Shown in pieces: positions 43,471 through 54,204 of a stretch of 64,000 nt of DNA. The number at the start of each line of letters is the position of its first letter. The stretch's first letter is position 1. The notes below the pieces were generated by a model. That model was not told the origin of the DNA. It saw only the letters and a program-made list of their open reading frames with translations, and ran no database searches. This DNA is from Oceanomicrobium pacificus (GTDB taxonomy: Bacteria > Pseudomonadota > Alphaproteobacteria > Rhodobacterales > Rhodobacteraceae). Position numbers and translations under genes: made by a program. The stretch is from contig NZ_WUWG01000006.1 of NCBI RefSeq assembly GCF_009833495.1, forward strand, positions 62,001-126,000, read 5' to 3'.

Positions 43471-44394
43471 TTAGTCGGCCGGCGTGTCGGCCGCCGCGGT
43501 TTCCTCAGAAGGCGCGCCCGTGCCCATCAGGCTCTCGCGGACCTCGGGCAGGTTCGCGAGGCGGTAATCCTCCAGGAAACTGTCGATCACCCGCAGGATG
43601 GTGGCGGCCTCGTCGTCGCCCTCGACCGTCGGATCGCGGCGGCCACCCATGCCCCATGTGCCGGCGGCAAGCTTGATCCGCGGCGCGCGGGTCAGCAGCA
43701 CCGTCTGCGCCAGCGAGACAAAGACCGAATAGGTGCAGCCCGTCTCCGCATCGGTGTTGGAGAAATAGATGTTGAGCTTCGGCTGGCCGGGTGTCTGGCG
43801 CATTTCCTCCTCCGTCAGCAGGGGCAGGCCGGCGGTGGCAAAACGTGCGGCAATGGCCGCCTGAATGGTGCCACCGAAATCGCCGTCATACCCTGCGGGT
43901 GCCTTGAGCGAACCGGCGGCAACATGCACACCCTGCAAGTCCGTGAGCAGCGCGCGACGGTCGGCTATTCCGATCGCTTCGGGGTCGAACCCCATGAGCA
44001 GTTCCGCATCCCCTTCGGTGCAGATCCGCGGAGCCTCCGGATCCTCCGCCGCTTCGCCGCGCGCCAATGCCTGCCGGTCAAGCATACCGATGAACCGGTC
44101 CAGTTCCTCCTGGCTCGGCGGTGCGATCTTCCGCGCGAGATAGGCGTGAGTCCGGTCACAGGGTGCCGAAGGCGGGCAGCTGTTTTCCCGATGCTCGATC
44201 TGCTCCCAAAGAAGCCAGAGCCGGTTTTCCTTCGTTCCGGGCGCCGGTCGGGCCACATCCGTGCCGTCATCCGTCGGGAGCCCGTCCTGCGCGGCAAGGG
44301 CGGGCGGCATCAGAAGGGCGAGCACAAACATTGCCGCCACCGCGATGCGGGTCGGGAACCGGTCCCGGCCGAAGCGTGAACAGGCTGGGGCCAT
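43471..44394 (-). CDS. Exported protein of unknown function
   Basis: The protein has 307 residues starting at [10 protein letters not shown] with GAGGAGGTG upstream. A signal peptide ends PALAAQ (about 34). The mature protein has four cysteines ([19 protein letters not shown]) and [20 protein letters not shown] near its end, followed by an acidic tail. I recognise no family. It is convergent with polA and 86 bases downstream of the SDHAF4-like gene. Confidence 0.7.
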   Translation of the reverse strand: MAPACSRFGRDRFPTRIAVAAMFVLALLMPPALAAQDGLPTDDGTDVARPAPGTKENRLWLLWEQIEHRENSCPPSAPCDRTHAYLARKIAPPSQEELDRFIGMLDRQALARGEAAEDPEAPRICTEGDAELLMGFDPEAIGIADRRALLTDLQGVHVAAGSLKAPAGYDGDFGGTIQAAIAARFATAGLPLLTEEEMRQTPGQPKLNIYFSNTDAETGCTYSVFVSLAQTVLLTRAPRIKLAAGTWGMGGRRDPTVEGDDEAATILRVIDSFLEDYRLANLPEVRESLMGTGAPSEETAAADTPAD

Positions 44395-44480
44395 GGGCGC
44401 ACCTCCTCGACGGGAAGTCTGCGCCGTTTGCGGCAAAGAAAGAGTAAACGGATGCGTCCGGAAGCGGAGCAGGCAGCGGA

Positions 44481-44669
44481 TCAGAAGTCGCTGATGATGC
44501 CCTTTTTCTCCCAGTCACCGAAGCGCGTGGGTTCGGGCCCGTCCCGTCCGCCCAACTCGACCGGCCGGTCAGCCTCGGTGGCGGCAGCGCGGCGCGCGCG
44601 TGCCTCCTTCAGCGCGCGTTCGGCGGCTTCCGCAAGGCGGCGGTCTTTTTCTGTCGGGGTCCGGGGCAT
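44481..44669 (-). CDS. DUF1674 / SDHAF4-like succinate dehydrogenase assembly factor
   Basis: The protein has 62 residues, with AGGAGG before the ATG. A charged helix is followed by the family signature [19 protein letters not shown] at the C-terminus, as in SDHAF4/Sdh8, which stabilises flavinylated SdhA during assembly. It is divergent from htpX. Confidence 0.85.
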   Translation of the reverse strand: MPRTPTEKDRRLAEAAERALKEARARRAAATEADRPVELGGRDGPEPTRFGDWEKKGIISDF

Positions 44670-44727
44670 ATATTCCTCCTGCACGCTATTTAGGGCGCCC
44701 GGCGGGCGCACGCAACGAGGACGGGGC

Positions 44728-45648
44728 ATGAATATCATCAAGACGGGCATCCTGCTGGCCGGGATGACAGCGCTTTTCATGGTGGTCGGATGGCTGCTTG
44801 GCGGCAGCACCGGGGTGATTCTGGCGTTTCTCTTCGCGCTCGGGACCAACATTTTCGCCTATTGGAATTCCGACAAGATGGTGCTGCGGATGTATCAGGC
44901 GGAGCCGGTGACGCGGATGAGCGCGCCCGAGCTTTACGACATGGTCGAGCGCCTCGCGCGCAATGCGGGCCTGCCGATGCCGAAGGTCTACCTGATCCGC
45001 GACAACCAGCCCAATGCTTTCGCGACCGGCCGGAACCCGGAAAATGCCGCTGTTGCGGCAACAACAGGCATCATGTCGCTTCTGAGCCGCGAGGAACTCG
45101 AAGGGGTGATGGCGCACGAACTGGCGCATATCAAGAACCGCGATACGCTGATCATGACGATTGCGGCCACGATTGCGGGCGCGATCTCGATGCTGGCGCA
45201 GTTCGGGCTCTTCTTCGGCAACGGGCGCGACCGCGGCGCGCTCGGGGTCGTCGGCATGCTGCTCGCAGTGTTCCTCGCCCCGATTGCCGCGATGATCGTG
45301 CAGATGATGATCAGTCGCACGCGGGAATATTCCGCCGACCGGCTGGGGGCCGAGATATCGGGCAATCCGCTCGGGCTTGCCTCGGCATTGCGGAAGATCT
45401 CCGCCGGGGTGTCGCACGTGGAGATGGCCAAGGCCGAACGCAACCCGGCCACGGCGCATATGTTCATCATAAACCCGCTGTCGGGCGCGCGGATGGACAA
45501 TCTTTTCTCCACCCATCCCAATACGGAGAACCGGATTGCCGCGCTGGTGGAAATGGCCGATAAGCAGGGCCGCGGGCCAGGGGTCCGCCCGGCCGAGGCT
45601 GCTCCGGTGCGCCGCTCGACCGTGCCCACCGTGCGCCGCCGCAGGTAA
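44728..45648 (+). CDS. htpX: Membrane zinc metalloprotease HtpX
   Basis: The protein has 306 residues starting [12 protein letters not shown]. Two N-terminal membrane helices, zinc site [13 protein letters not shown] (HEXXH) near 126-138, two further helices, and the third ligand in [15 protein letters not shown] near 194-208. It degrades damaged inner-membrane proteins. It is 2 bases upstream of rsmB. Confidence 0.93.
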   Translation: MNIIKTGILLAGMTALFMVVGWLLGGSTGVILAFLFALGTNIFAYWNSDKMVLRMYQAEPVTRMSAPELYDMVERLARNAGLPMPKVYLIRDNQPNAFATGRNPENAAVAATTGIMSLLSREELEGVMAHELAHIKNRDTLIMTIAATIAGAISMLAQFGLFFGNGRDRGALGVVGMLLAVFLAPIAAMIVQMMISRTREYSADRLGAEISGNPLGLASALRKISAGVSHVEMAKAERNPATAHMFIINPLSGARMDNLFSTHPNTENRIAALVEMADKQGRGPGVRPAEAAPVRRSTVPTVRRRR

Positions 45649-45650
45649 AC

Positions 45651-46949
45651 ATGCCGAAAGATGAAACCGGTCTGGCCGCCCGCCGCGCGGCGCTCGCGCT
45701 TCTGTCGAAAGTGACCGGATCGGGTGCGCCCCTGTCGGAAGTGCAGGACGAGGCACTGGCGCGGCTCGATCCGGCAGAGCGGGCGCGGGCGCAGAGCCTC
45801 GTGCTTGCCGCGCTGCGCCATATCGACCGGCTCGACAGCGTGATCGACGCGCATCTGACAAAAGCGCCGCCCCTGAAAATGCGCAACATCCTGCGGCTTG
45901 CGGCGGCGGAGATGCTGGTGCTCGACGTGCCGCCGCATGCTGCGGTCGACAGTGCCGTGCGCCTGACGCGGGCCGACCGCAAGGTGCAGCACCTGTCGAA
46001 ACTCGCCAATGCCGTGGCGCGGCGTGTCTCGGAAACCGATGCGGACGCTTTTGCCGCCCTTCCGCCGACCCGGATGCCGGCATGGATCCGCAAACCCGTT
46101 CAGCGCCAGATCGGCGCAGAGCGGGTGGAGGCAATCGAGGCCGTCCAGAGCCAGCGCCCGCCGCTCGATATCACCCTGCGGGATCCGGCAACGGCCACGC
46201 AATGGGCCGCGGAACTGGAGGCTGAGATCCTGCCGACCGGCAGCCTGCGGCGGGCGCGTCCCGGTCAGGTCTCGGCCTTGCCGGGCTATGCGGAGGGCGT
46301 ATGGTGGGTGCAGGATGCGGCGGCTGCCTTGCCCGCGCGGATGCTGGCGCCGGCGCCGGGGATGCGCATTCTCGACCTCTGTGCGGCCCCGGGCGGCAAG
46401 ACGCTGCAACTGGCAGCAGCCGGCGCGGACGTGACCGCGCTCGACCTGTCACCGGCGCGCCTCAAAAGGGTGGAAGAAAACCTTTCCCGCACCGGCCTGT
46501 CGGCGGCGCTGGTCGCAGCCGATGCGCGTGAGTGGGCGCCGGATGCGCCTTTCGATGCGATCCTGCTCGACGCGCCTTGTTCGGCCACGGGCACGTTGCG
46601 CCGCCATCCCGATCTGCCCTTTGCGCGCATCGGGCAGGATCTGCGCCCGATCCTGCAGGTGCAGGCGGCGCTTCTGGCGCGGGCGGCGGACTGGCTGAAG
46701 CCCGGCGGACGGCTGGTCTATTGCACCTGTTCGATCCTGCCCGCCGAGGGGCCGAAGCCGGTCGCGGACCTGCTGGCCGCGCGGGAGGACATGCAGGAGG
46801 TGCCGCTCGCCATTCCGGGCATCGATATTCCCGACAGTTGGCGCGACGGCGCGGCCCGTCTGCGGCTCTATCCCGACCTCTGGGCCGACCGCGGCGGCAT
46901 GGACGGATTTTTTGCCACAACTCTGGAAAAGCGTGTGACCGGCAGGTGA
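45651..46949 (+). CDS. rsmB: 16S rRNA m5C methyltransferase, RsmB family
   Basis: The protein has 432 residues: an NusB-like N-terminal domain (about 8-140, AALRHIDRLDSVIDAHL) and a SAM domain with LCAAPGGKTLQLAAAGADV near 243-261. LDAPCSATGTLRRHPD and VYCTCSILPAEG contain the two conserved cysteines for C5 methylation. The name is by family; the target base is C967 in E. coli. Confidence 0.9.
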   Translation: MPKDETGLAARRAALALLSKVTGSGAPLSEVQDEALARLDPAERARAQSLVLAALRHIDRLDSVIDAHLTKAPPLKMRNILRLAAAEMLVLDVPPHAAVDSAVRLTRADRKVQHLSKLANAVARRVSETDADAFAALPPTRMPAWIRKPVQRQIGAERVEAIEAVQSQRPPLDITLRDPATATQWAAELEAEILPTGSLRRARPGQVSALPGYAEGVWWVQDAAAALPARMLAPAPGMRILDLCAAPGGKTLQLAAAGADVTALDLSPARLKRVEENLSRTGLSAALVAADAREWAPDAPFDAILLDAPCSATGTLRRHPDLPFARIGQDLRPILQVQAALLARAADWLKPGGRLVYCTCSILPAEGPKPVADLLAAREDMQEVPLAIPGIDIPDSWRDGAARLRLYPDLWADRGGMDGFFATTLEKRVTGR

Positions 46950-47007
46950 CAGCGGCAGGGCGGCGCGGCTAGGCTCGCGGCCGGGCAGTTGAAACGGCAG
47001 CACGCGC

Positions 47008-48786
47008 ATGACTTCCGTCACATGGACATTGGCCGCGATGGGCGCGCGGATCGCACAGGGCTGGCGCCGCGCAGGCGACCGGTTGCGCGCCCGCAGGCTG
47101 CCGACCGGACCGCGCCCGAGCGCCTTCGTGGCCTGGCCCGAACCGCGCACCATCGGTTCCTACACCAGCGGGTTGCAGCTGCTTGCGGGCAATTTCCAGT
47201 TTGCCGGACGGCTGGTGGAGGCCCCGCGCACCCCGATCTGGGAAGTGGAAAGCCCGAGCCCCGAATTCACCGCCGAGATGAACGGGTTCGCATGGCTCGA
47301 CGATCTGATCATTGCGGGCGACGCCAAGGCGCGGCGTCAGGCGCGGGTCTGGGTCAACGACTGGATCCGCCGCTATGGCAAGGGGCAGGGACCGGGCTGG
47401 ACGCCGGAATTGACCGGCCGCCGCGTGCTTCACTGGATTGCCCATGCCGTGCCGCTGATGCGGGTCATGGACGAAGGCCAGTCGGACGCGTTTCTTTGGG
47501 CGCTGGGGCGGCAGGCCGGGTTTCTGAAACATCGCTGGTCGAGCGCGCCGCCGGGCCCGGCCCGGATCGCCGCGCTGACCGGCCTTGTCTATTGTGCGCT
47601 CGCGCTGGAGGGCCGTGGCGGAGATCTTGGACCCGCCTTGCGGGCGCTGGGGCGGGAGGCGGCGCGGGAGGTCGGACCGGATGGCGGTATCGCGACGCGA
47701 AACCCCGAGGAACTGCTCACGGTTTTCACTCTGCTCACGTGGGCTTCGCGCACGGCGCAGGAGACCGGCCACCAGCCCGACCGGCGGCATCTGGAGGCGC
47801 TCGCCCGGATCGCGCCGACCTTGCGGGCGTTGCGGCTGGGCGACGGGGCACTGACCCGGTTCCATGGCGGTGGGCGGGGAATCGAGGGGCAGCTTGATCA
47901 GACGCTGGCGGATGCCGGCATCCGCAGCGGCCGGCGCGACGGGCTGGCGATGGGCTATGCCCAGATCGCCCATGGCCGGACCAAGATCGTGGTCGATGCC
48001 GCCGCGCCGCCCCGCGGCCGCGCCTCGGCCAACGGCCATGCATCGACGCTCGGCTTCGAGATGTCGAGCGGACGCCGCCCGATCATCGTCAATTGCGGAC
48101 CCGGCTACCGGTTCGGACCGGATTGGCGGCGGGCGAGCCGCGCTACGGCGTCGCACAGCGCACCGGGGCTGGAGCGGGTCTCCTCCTCCGGCATCGCGCC
48201 GGAAGGCTTTGTCGGCAACACGTTCGGCGAGCGGCTGATCCGCACGCCCGCGGACGTGTCCTACCAGCGCGCGAACGACCTGACCGGCACATGGATCCGC
48301 TGCACTCATGACGGCTATGTCGACACCCACGGCCTGATCTGTGAACGGCGGCTTTTCCTGTCATCCGACGGGCGGTCGATCCTCGGCGAGGACCGGTTCA
48401 CCGCCGAGACGCCGCGCCAGAAAGCGCGGCTCGACAGCCGCCGCAGCGACAAGGCGGTGCGCTTCCAGTGCCATTTCCACGTCCACCCGGACGTGACCGC
48501 CGCGCTCGATCTGGGCGGGCAGGCCGTGTCGCTTAAACTCCGCTCCGAAGAGGTCTGGATCCTGCGGCAGGAGGGCGGCACGCTGTCGCTCGATGCGTCG
48601 GCCTATCTCGACCAGACGCGGCTCCATCCCCGTGCGACCAAACAGGCGGTGGTCTCCGCCGATCTGCTGGGGTATGGGGGGGCCGTCACATGGTCCCTGC
48701 GTCGGGCCTCGGACGGGTCGCGTGCGACGCGCGACCTCCATCTCGATCCCGAAGAGCGGCGCGCGGACCCCGAGACCGACCAGTGA
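47008..48786 (+). CDS. Heparinase II/III family protein
   Basis: The protein has 592 residues. An N-terminal alpha/alpha toroid (about 40-290; [18 protein letters not shown]) and a C-terminal beta-sandwich lyase domain (about 330-570; [38 protein letters not shown]). No signal peptide is evident, unusual for a secreted polysaccharide lyase. It may act on intracellular or surface polysaccharide. Synteny rsmB-heparinase-purH is common in Rhodobacteraceae. Confidence 0.88.
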   Translation: MTSVTWTLAAMGARIAQGWRRAGDRLRARRLPTGPRPSAFVAWPEPRTIGSYTSGLQLLAGNFQFAGRLVEAPRTPIWEVESPSPEFTAEMNGFAWLDDLIIAGDAKARRQARVWVNDWIRRYGKGQGPGWTPELTGRRVLHWIAHAVPLMRVMDEGQSDAFLWALGRQAGFLKHRWSSAPPGPARIAALTGLVYCALALEGRGGDLGPALRALGREAAREVGPDGGIATRNPEELLTVFTLLTWASRTAQETGHQPDRRHLEALARIAPTLRALRLGDGALTRFHGGGRGIEGQLDQTLADAGIRSGRRDGLAMGYAQIAHGRTKIVVDAAAPPRGRASANGHASTLGFEMSSGRRPIIVNCGPGYRFGPDWRRASRATASHSAPGLERVSSSGIAPEGFVGNTFGERLIRTPADVSYQRANDLTGTWIRCTHDGYVDTHGLICERRLFLSSDGRSILGEDRFTAETPRQKARLDSRRSDKAVRFQCHFHVHPDVTAALDLGGQAVSLKLRSEEVWILRQEGGTLSLDASAYLDQTRLHPRATKQAVVSADLLGYGGAVTWSLRRASDGSRATRDLHLDPEERRADPETDQ

Positions 48787-48805
48787 GCAAAAGGGATCCC
48801 GCCCC

Positions 48806-50398
48806 ATGTCCATCGACCTCGTGCCCGTCCGGCGCGCCCTCCTTTCCGTATCTGACAAGACCGGCCTGATCGAGTTCGCGCAGGCGCTCGCGGCCCGCGG
48901 CGTCGAACTCCTGTCGACCGGCGGCACGGCGGCGGCCCTGCGCGGTGCCGGGCTGACCGTGACCGACGTGTCCGAGATCACGGCATTTCCCGAAATGATG
49001 GACGGACGGGTGAAGACGCTGCATCCTATGGTCCATGGCGGGCTCCTGGCGTTGCGCGACAATCCCGATCACCAGCAGGCGATGAAGGCCCACGGGATCG
49101 ACGCGATCGACCTGCTTGTGGTCAATCTCTATCCGTTCGAGGCCACCGTCGCAGCCGGCGCCGACTATGCGACCTGTATCGAGAATATCGACATTGGCGG
49201 TCCGGCCATGATCCGCGCCGCGGCCAAGAATCACGGGTTCGTCAACGTGGTCGTGGATGTGGAGGATTATGCCGGTCTGCTGGCCGAGTTGGAGGTGAAC
49301 GAGGGCACGACCTCGCTTCTCTACCGCAAGCAACTGGCCCTGACGGCCTATGCACGCACCGCCGCTTATGACGCGGCCGTGTCGGGCTGGATGGCCGATG
49401 CACTGGGCGAGGCAGAGCCGCGCCGCCGCGCCATTTCCGGCACGCTCGCGCAGACGCTCCGCTATGGCGAGAACCCGCACCAGTCGGCCGCCTTCTACAG
49501 CGACGGCTCGACGCGTCCGGGCGTGGCGACGGCCGAGCAGTTTCAGGGCAAGGCGCTCAGCTACAACAATATCAACGACACGGACGCGGCCTTCGAACTG
49601 GTCGCCGAGTTCGATCCGGCCGCCGGTCCGGCTGTTGCAATCATCAAACATGCCAATCCCTGCGGTGTGGCCCGCGGCGAGAGCCTGACAGATGCCTATC
49701 AGCGCGCGTTCAACTGCGACCAGACCTCGGCCTTTGGCGGGATCGTGGCGCTCAATGACACGCTCGACGCGGATACCGCGCGCGAGATCACCAAGATCTT
49801 CACCGAAGTGGTGATTGCCCCCGATGTGACCGACGAGGCGCGCGAGATTTTTGCCGCCAAGAAGAACCTGCGGCTCCTGACCACCGGCGGCTTGCCGGAC
49901 GTAACCGCGCCGGGGCGGGTCTGGCGGCAGGTGGCGGGCGGCTATCTGGTGCAGGACAAGGATAACGGGCATATCGATATTGGCGATCTGAAGGTCGTCA
50001 CCGAGCGCGCGCCGTCGGAAAGCGAACTGGCGGACCTGCTCTTCGCCTGGAAGGTTGCGAAACATGTGAAGTCGAACGCGATCGTCTATGCCCGGGACGG
50101 GGCGACGGTCGGGGTCGGCGCCGGGCAGATGAGCCGGGTCGACAGCACCCGCATCGCCGCCCGCAAGGCGCAGGACATGGCCGAGACGCTCGGGCTGGCC
50201 ACGTCGCCCGCCGAAGGCGCGGTGGTGGCCTCGGACGCGTTCTTTCCCTTCCCCGACGGGCTGCTCACGGCTGCGGGCGCGGGCGCCACGGCCGTGATCC
50301 AGCCGGGCGGGTCGATGCGGGATGCGGATGTGATTGCCGCGGCCAACGAGGCAGGCCTTGCCATGGTCTTCACCGGTATGCGCCACTTCCGGCACTGA
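48806..50398 (+). CDS. purH: Bifunctional AICAR formyltransferase / IMP cyclohydrolase
   Basis: The protein has 530 residues starting [20 protein letters not shown]. The IMP cyclohydrolase (MGS-like) domain covers 1-200 and the AICARFT domain 210-530, with [22 protein letters not shown] and [11 protein letters not shown]. It performs the last two steps of purine synthesis. A terminator follows. Confidence 0.96.
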   Translation: MSIDLVPVRRALLSVSDKTGLIEFAQALAARGVELLSTGGTAAALRGAGLTVTDVSEITAFPEMMDGRVKTLHPMVHGGLLALRDNPDHQQAMKAHGIDAIDLLVVNLYPFEATVAAGADYATCIENIDIGGPAMIRAAAKNHGFVNVVVDVEDYAGLLAELEVNEGTTSLLYRKQLALTAYARTAAYDAAVSGWMADALGEAEPRRRAISGTLAQTLRYGENPHQSAAFYSDGSTRPGVATAEQFQGKALSYNNINDTDAAFELVAEFDPAAGPAVAIIKHANPCGVARGESLTDAYQRAFNCDQTSAFGGIVALNDTLDADTAREITKIFTEVVIAPDVTDEAREIFAAKKNLRLLTTGGLPDVTAPGRVWRQVAGGYLVQDKDNGHIDIGDLKVVTERAPSESELADLLFAWKVAKHVKSNAIVYARDGATVGVGAGQMSRVDSTRIAARKAQDMAETLGLATSPAEGAVVASDAFFPFPDGLLTAAGAGATAVIQPGGSMRDADVIAAANEAGLAMVFTGMRHFRH

Positions 50399-50426
50399 TC
50401 CCGGGCCAAAACCCGACTGTCTGGAG

Positions 50427-50460
50427 CCGCCGCACGCCATCTGGCCGTGCGGCGGTTTTC
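50427..50460 (+). terminator. Rho-independent terminator after purH
   Basis: CCGCCGCACG and CGTGCGGCGG form a perfect 10-base stem around a 9-base loop, followed by TTTTC. It lies 28 bases after the purH stop. Confidence 0.85.
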
Positions 50461-50463
50461 GTT

Positions 50464-51186
50464 TCAGCCCGTCCCGCTGGCGTCCCCGTCCATTTGGGCC
50501 GTGATCGCATCCGCGACCAGCGCCGGCACGTCCGGCCAGAGCCCGACCGGGTCGAGCACCGGTCCCGCAAACCCGCTTTGGTCCAGCGCTTCGGGCAGAT
50601 CGTCGAGCACATGGCCCGCGCGCGACGCAAAGAACGGCAGGCAGAGCGCCGGACCATCGACCGCCAGCGCATCGGCCAGCGACGGCGCCTCATCGACAAA
50701 GCCGCAGCGCACCGCGCCGAGCCCGAGCGTCGCATGCAGGTCCCCGGCCAGATCGCGCACGACTTTTGCGGGGCGCGGATCGGAAGGCGAGCCATGGGCC
50801 GCAATCACGAGCGTCGTTTCGCCAAGCCGCGCCGGCGCCACCGCCCGGATCGCAGCGGCCGCCAGACCGGCGAGGCCCGGCAGCAGGCCGAGCGGGGTCA
50901 GCAGCTCCGCATCGGGCCGCGCAGATTGCGCGATCCGGCGCGTGAGCAGGTCCGACACGAACCAGCCGTTCGACATGAAATAGGGCATCACCCGCACAGG
51001 CTGTGACGCAGGTATCTTCGCCAGCGCGGTGTGCAGGCCGCCCTTGACCGCGAGCGTCGCAACCGAGACCTCCGCCCCGCCGAGCCGCGTGGCGATCCCT
51101 TCAGCGATAGAAGCGAAATCCGCGTCGAGCGCAGTGGAATCGCCCGATGTGCCGTGGGCCACGAGGAGGATATGCGGAAGGGTCAT
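50464..51186 (-). CDS. CbiX-type sirohydrochlorin chelatase family protein
   Basis: The protein has 240 residues with two repeats of the CbiX fold. Their openings are HILLVAHGTSGDS (5-17) and TLVIAAHGSPSDPRP near 129-143, each with the metal-binding His. VMPYFMSNGWFVSDLL and LPFFASRAGHVLDDLP are the paired second motifs. It inserts cobalt or iron into sirohydrochlorin-type rings; the metal cannot be told from sequence. It is convergent with purH. Confidence 0.85.
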   Translation of the reverse strand: MTLPHILLVAHGTSGDSTALDADFASIAEGIATRLGGAEVSVATLAVKGGLHTALAKIPASQPVRVMPYFMSNGWFVSDLLTRRIAQSARPDAELLTPLGLLPGLAGLAAAAIRAVAPARLGETTLVIAAHGSPSDPRPAKVVRDLAGDLHATLGLGAVRCGFVDEAPSLADALAVDGPALCLPFFASRAGHVLDDLPEALDQSGFAGPVLDPVGLWPDVPALVADAITAQMDGDASGTG

Positions 51187-51305
51187 CGGGAACCTTTTTG
51201 AACTGTCCTATCCCGATACGCGGACGGCCTTCAACCGGATCAGCGCAACCGGGACGCTTGGCAAGGCCGCAAAGCTGCGCCAAGATCAGCGGGCACCGTC
51301 CGGGG

Positions 51306-52652
51306 ATGTCCATGCAGATGACTGATATCAAGGCGGATTTTCTCGCGCGGGTCGATGCGGCCCGCGACGATCTGGTGGCGCTCACCCGCGACCTGATCCG
51401 CATCCCCACGCTCAATCCGCCCGGCGACTGCTACCGCGAGATCTGCGAGCTTCTCGACCGGCGGCTGACCGCATCCGGCTTCGAGACCGAGTTCATCCGC
51501 GCGACCGGCGCCCCGGGCGACTGCGATCGCTATCCGCGCTGGAACATCGTGGCCACGCGGACCGGCGGCGGTCCGGGCGACTGCGTGCATTTCAACAGCC
51601 ACACGGATGTGGTGGATGTCGGCGCCGGCTGGACGGTCGATCCGTTCGCTGCGGACGTGCGAGACGGCCGGATCTACGGGCGCGGGGCCTGTGACATGAA
51701 GGGCGGGCTGGCCGCCTCGATCATCGCCGCCGAATGCCTGATTGCCGCCTGGCCCGACCATCCGGGCCGGATCGAGATTTCAGGCACGGCGGACGAGGAA
51801 TCGGGCGGATACGGCGGGGTGGCCCATTTGGCAGGGATGGGGCGTTTTTCCCCCGCGCGCGTGCAGCATGTCATCATCCCCGAGCCGCTCAACAAGGATC
51901 GTGTCTGCCTCGGGCATCGCGGGGTCTGGTGGGCGGAGGTGGAAACCCACGGCCATATCGCCCACGGCTCGATGCCCTTCCTTGGCGATTGCGCCGTGCG
52001 CCATATGGGCGCCCTGTTGGCCGAAATGGAGGCCGAGCTCTTTCCCGCGCTTGCCGAGAAACGCACTGCCATGCCGGTTGTCCCGCCACAGGCGCGCCAG
52101 TCGACGCTCAACATCAACTCGCTGCATGGCGGGCAGGCGGAACCGGATGCGGAGGCCGGGGGCTACCCGTCGCCGGTCGTGCCCGACAGTTGCCGCATGG
52201 TGATCGACCGGCGGTTCCTGGTGGAGGAGGACCTGTCGGAGGTGAAAGCGGAGTTCCGCGCGCTCCTCGACCGGCTGACCGCCGCCCGCCCGGGCTTCAG
52301 CTACAGCCTGCGCGACCTGCATGAGGTCATCCCGACGATGACCGACCGGCAGGCGCCGGTCGTTGGCGCCGTCGCCGACGGGGTGGCCGATATCATCGGC
52401 CATGCGCCCGAATATGTCGTCTCGCCCGGAACCTATGACCAGAAACATATCGACCGGATCGGGCGGCTGAAGGACTGTATCGCATACGGGCCGGGCATTC
52501 TGGACCTCGCACATCAGCCTGACGAGTGGATCGGGATTCAGGATATGGTTGATTCGGCCAAGGTGATGGGGCTGGCGCTGATGCGTCTTCTGCCCGGGGC
52601 CGCGCCGGATCAGGGCCGGCAAACAGGAAACCAGACGGAGGGGATGGTATGA
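51306..52652 (+). CDS. M20 family deacylase (ArgE/DapE-like)
   Basis: The protein has 448 residues; ATGs at 51306, 51312 and 51318 are all possible. Metal ligands of the di-zinc M20 family appear in HFNSHTDVVD, GRGACDMKGG, ISGTADEESGGYGG, and the C-terminal SPGTYDQKHIDRIG. It removes an acyl or aminoacyl group by amide hydrolysis. It overlaps the binding-protein start by ATGA and is first in an uptake-catabolism operon, so it probably cleaves the imported compound. Confidence 0.87.
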   Translation: MSMQMTDIKADFLARVDAARDDLVALTRDLIRIPTLNPPGDCYREICELLDRRLTASGFETEFIRATGAPGDCDRYPRWNIVATRTGGGPGDCVHFNSHTDVVDVGAGWTVDPFAADVRDGRIYGRGACDMKGGLAASIIAAECLIAAWPDHPGRIEISGTADEESGGYGGVAHLAGMGRFSPARVQHVIIPEPLNKDRVCLGHRGVWWAEVETHGHIAHGSMPFLGDCAVRHMGALLAEMEAELFPALAEKRTAMPVVPPQARQSTLNINSLHGGQAEPDAEAGGYPSPVVPDSCRMVIDRRFLVEEDLSEVKAEFRALLDRLTAARPGFSYSLRDLHEVIPTMTDRQAPVVGAVADGVADIIGHAPEYVVSPGTYDQKHIDRIGRLKDCIAYGPGILDLAHQPDEWIGIQDMVDSAKVMGLALMRLLPGAAPDQGRQTGNQTEGMV

Positions 52653-54142
52653 GTTCGGATCGCACGCGGCTGGCAGGGGGCACGGCCCTCTTGGTGGCAG
52701 GACTGGCACTGGCGCAGGCAGCATTCGCGCAGCGCACCGATATCGTGGTGGGCATGGGGCTGGAACCGCCGCATCTCGACCCGACCACCGCTGCGGCCGC
52801 GGCCATCGACGAGGTCGTCTATGCCAACCTGTTCGAGGGGCTGACCCGCTTCGCGCCCGACGGGTCTATCCAGCCGGCGCTCGCGGAAAGCTGGGACATT
52901 TCGGAAGACGGCACCGTCTATACGTTCCGGCTGCATGAGGGCGTAACCTTCCATGACGGTAGCACGCTCGATGCGCAGGATGTGAAATTCTCGCTCGACC
53001 GCGCTCGGTCAGAGGACAGCACCAACGCCCAGAAAGGGCTCTTCGCGGGGATCGAGGACGTGACCGTGGTCGATCCGCTGACGGTTCAGATCACGCTCGA
53101 CCAGCCCGATGGCGGGTTCCTCTTCTCCATGGCGTGGGGCGATGCGGTGATCGTGGCCGAGGAAACCGCCGATGCGGCCAAGACCGCGCCCGTCGGCACC
53201 GGCCCGTTCCGGTTCGAAAACTGGGTGCAGGGCGACCGGATCGAACTGGTCAAGTATCCCGATTACTGGGGCGACCCGGTGGCGCTCGACCGGGCGGTCT
53301 TCAAGTTCATCTCCGACTCGACGGCCGCTTTTGCCGCGATGATGGCCGGTGATGTCGACACGTTCCCGATCTTTCCGGCCCCTGAAAACCTTGCCCAGTT
53401 CGAGGCCGATCCGCGCTTCCGCGTGATCGTCGGCTCGACCGAGGGCGAGACGATCCTGTCGACCAACAACAAGCAGCCGCCCTTCGACGATCCGAAAGTG
53501 CGGCAGGCGCTCGCCCATGCGATCGACCGGCAGGCCGTGATCGACGGCGCGATGTTCGGCTATGGCACGCCCATCGGCACGCATTTCGCCCCGCACCATC
53601 CGGCCTATCTCGACCTGAAGGCGACCTCGGCCCATGATCCTGACAAGGCGCGCGCGCTGCTCGCGGAAGCGGGCTATGCGGACGGGTTCACAACCACGCT
53701 GAAACTGCCGCCGCCCTCCTACGCGCGCCGCGGGGGCGAGATCATCGCCGCGCAGCTGCGCGAGGTCGGCATCGAGACCGAGATCACCAATGTGGAATGG
53801 GCGCAATGGCTCGAACAGGTGTTCCGCGGCAAGGATTTCGGCCTGACCATCGTCAGCCATACAGAGCCGATGGATATCGGCATCTATGCCAACCCGGACT
53901 ATTATTTCCAGTATGACAATCCCGATTTCCAGAGCCTGATGGACGCGTTGCGGGCCGAAGCCGATCCCGAGGCGCGCACGGCGCTCTTGCAGCAGGCCCA
54001 AACCATCATCGCGGAAGATTTCGTGAACGGCTACCTGTTCCAACTCGCCAAGAGCGGAGTGGCGGATGCCCGGATCGAGGGATTGTGGGAAAACGCGCCC
54101 ACGCAGGCCAATGACCTGACGGGCGTCCGCTGGACCGAATGA
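52649..54142 (+). CDS. Peptide/amide ABC transporter substrate-binding protein (SBP_bac_5)
   Basis: The protein has 497 residues, with a signal peptide ending AFAQ (about 28). The opening VVGMGLEPPHLDPTTAAAAA and FTRFAPDGSIQPALAESWDI-type segment, plus YTFRLHEGVTFHDGSTLDAQ and FDDPKVRQALAHAIDRQAVI, define the DppA/OppA family. Strong GGAGGGG ribosome site. Confidence 0.9.
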   Translation: MSSDRTRLAGGTALLVAGLALAQAAFAQRTDIVVGMGLEPPHLDPTTAAAAAIDEVVYANLFEGLTRFAPDGSIQPALAESWDISEDGTVYTFRLHEGVTFHDGSTLDAQDVKFSLDRARSEDSTNAQKGLFAGIEDVTVVDPLTVQITLDQPDGGFLFSMAWGDAVIVAEETADAAKTAPVGTGPFRFENWVQGDRIELVKYPDYWGDPVALDRAVFKFISDSTAAFAAMMAGDVDTFPIFPAPENLAQFEADPRFRVIVGSTEGETILSTNNKQPPFDDPKVRQALAHAIDRQAVIDGAMFGYGTPIGTHFAPHHPAYLDLKATSAHDPDKARALLAEAGYADGFTTTLKLPPPSYARRGGEIIAAQLREVGIETEITNVEWAQWLEQVFRGKDFGLTIVSHTEPMDIGIYANPDYYFQYDNPDFQSLMDALRAEADPEARTALLQQAQTIIAEDFVNGYLFQLAKSGVADARIEGLWENAPTQANDLTGVRWTE

Positions 54143-54204
54143 TCCGGCCGATTCCAGCATCCACGCCGCCGCGCCGCGCCCGGACGCAGGGCTGAGCCGC
54201 GCCC

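Noticed and set aside
43464-43482. Hairpin CCGGCCG-TTAGT-CGGCCGG between polA and the 43471 gene
   Set aside because: Seven-base stem overlapping a stop codon with no T-run; expected by chance at this GC content.
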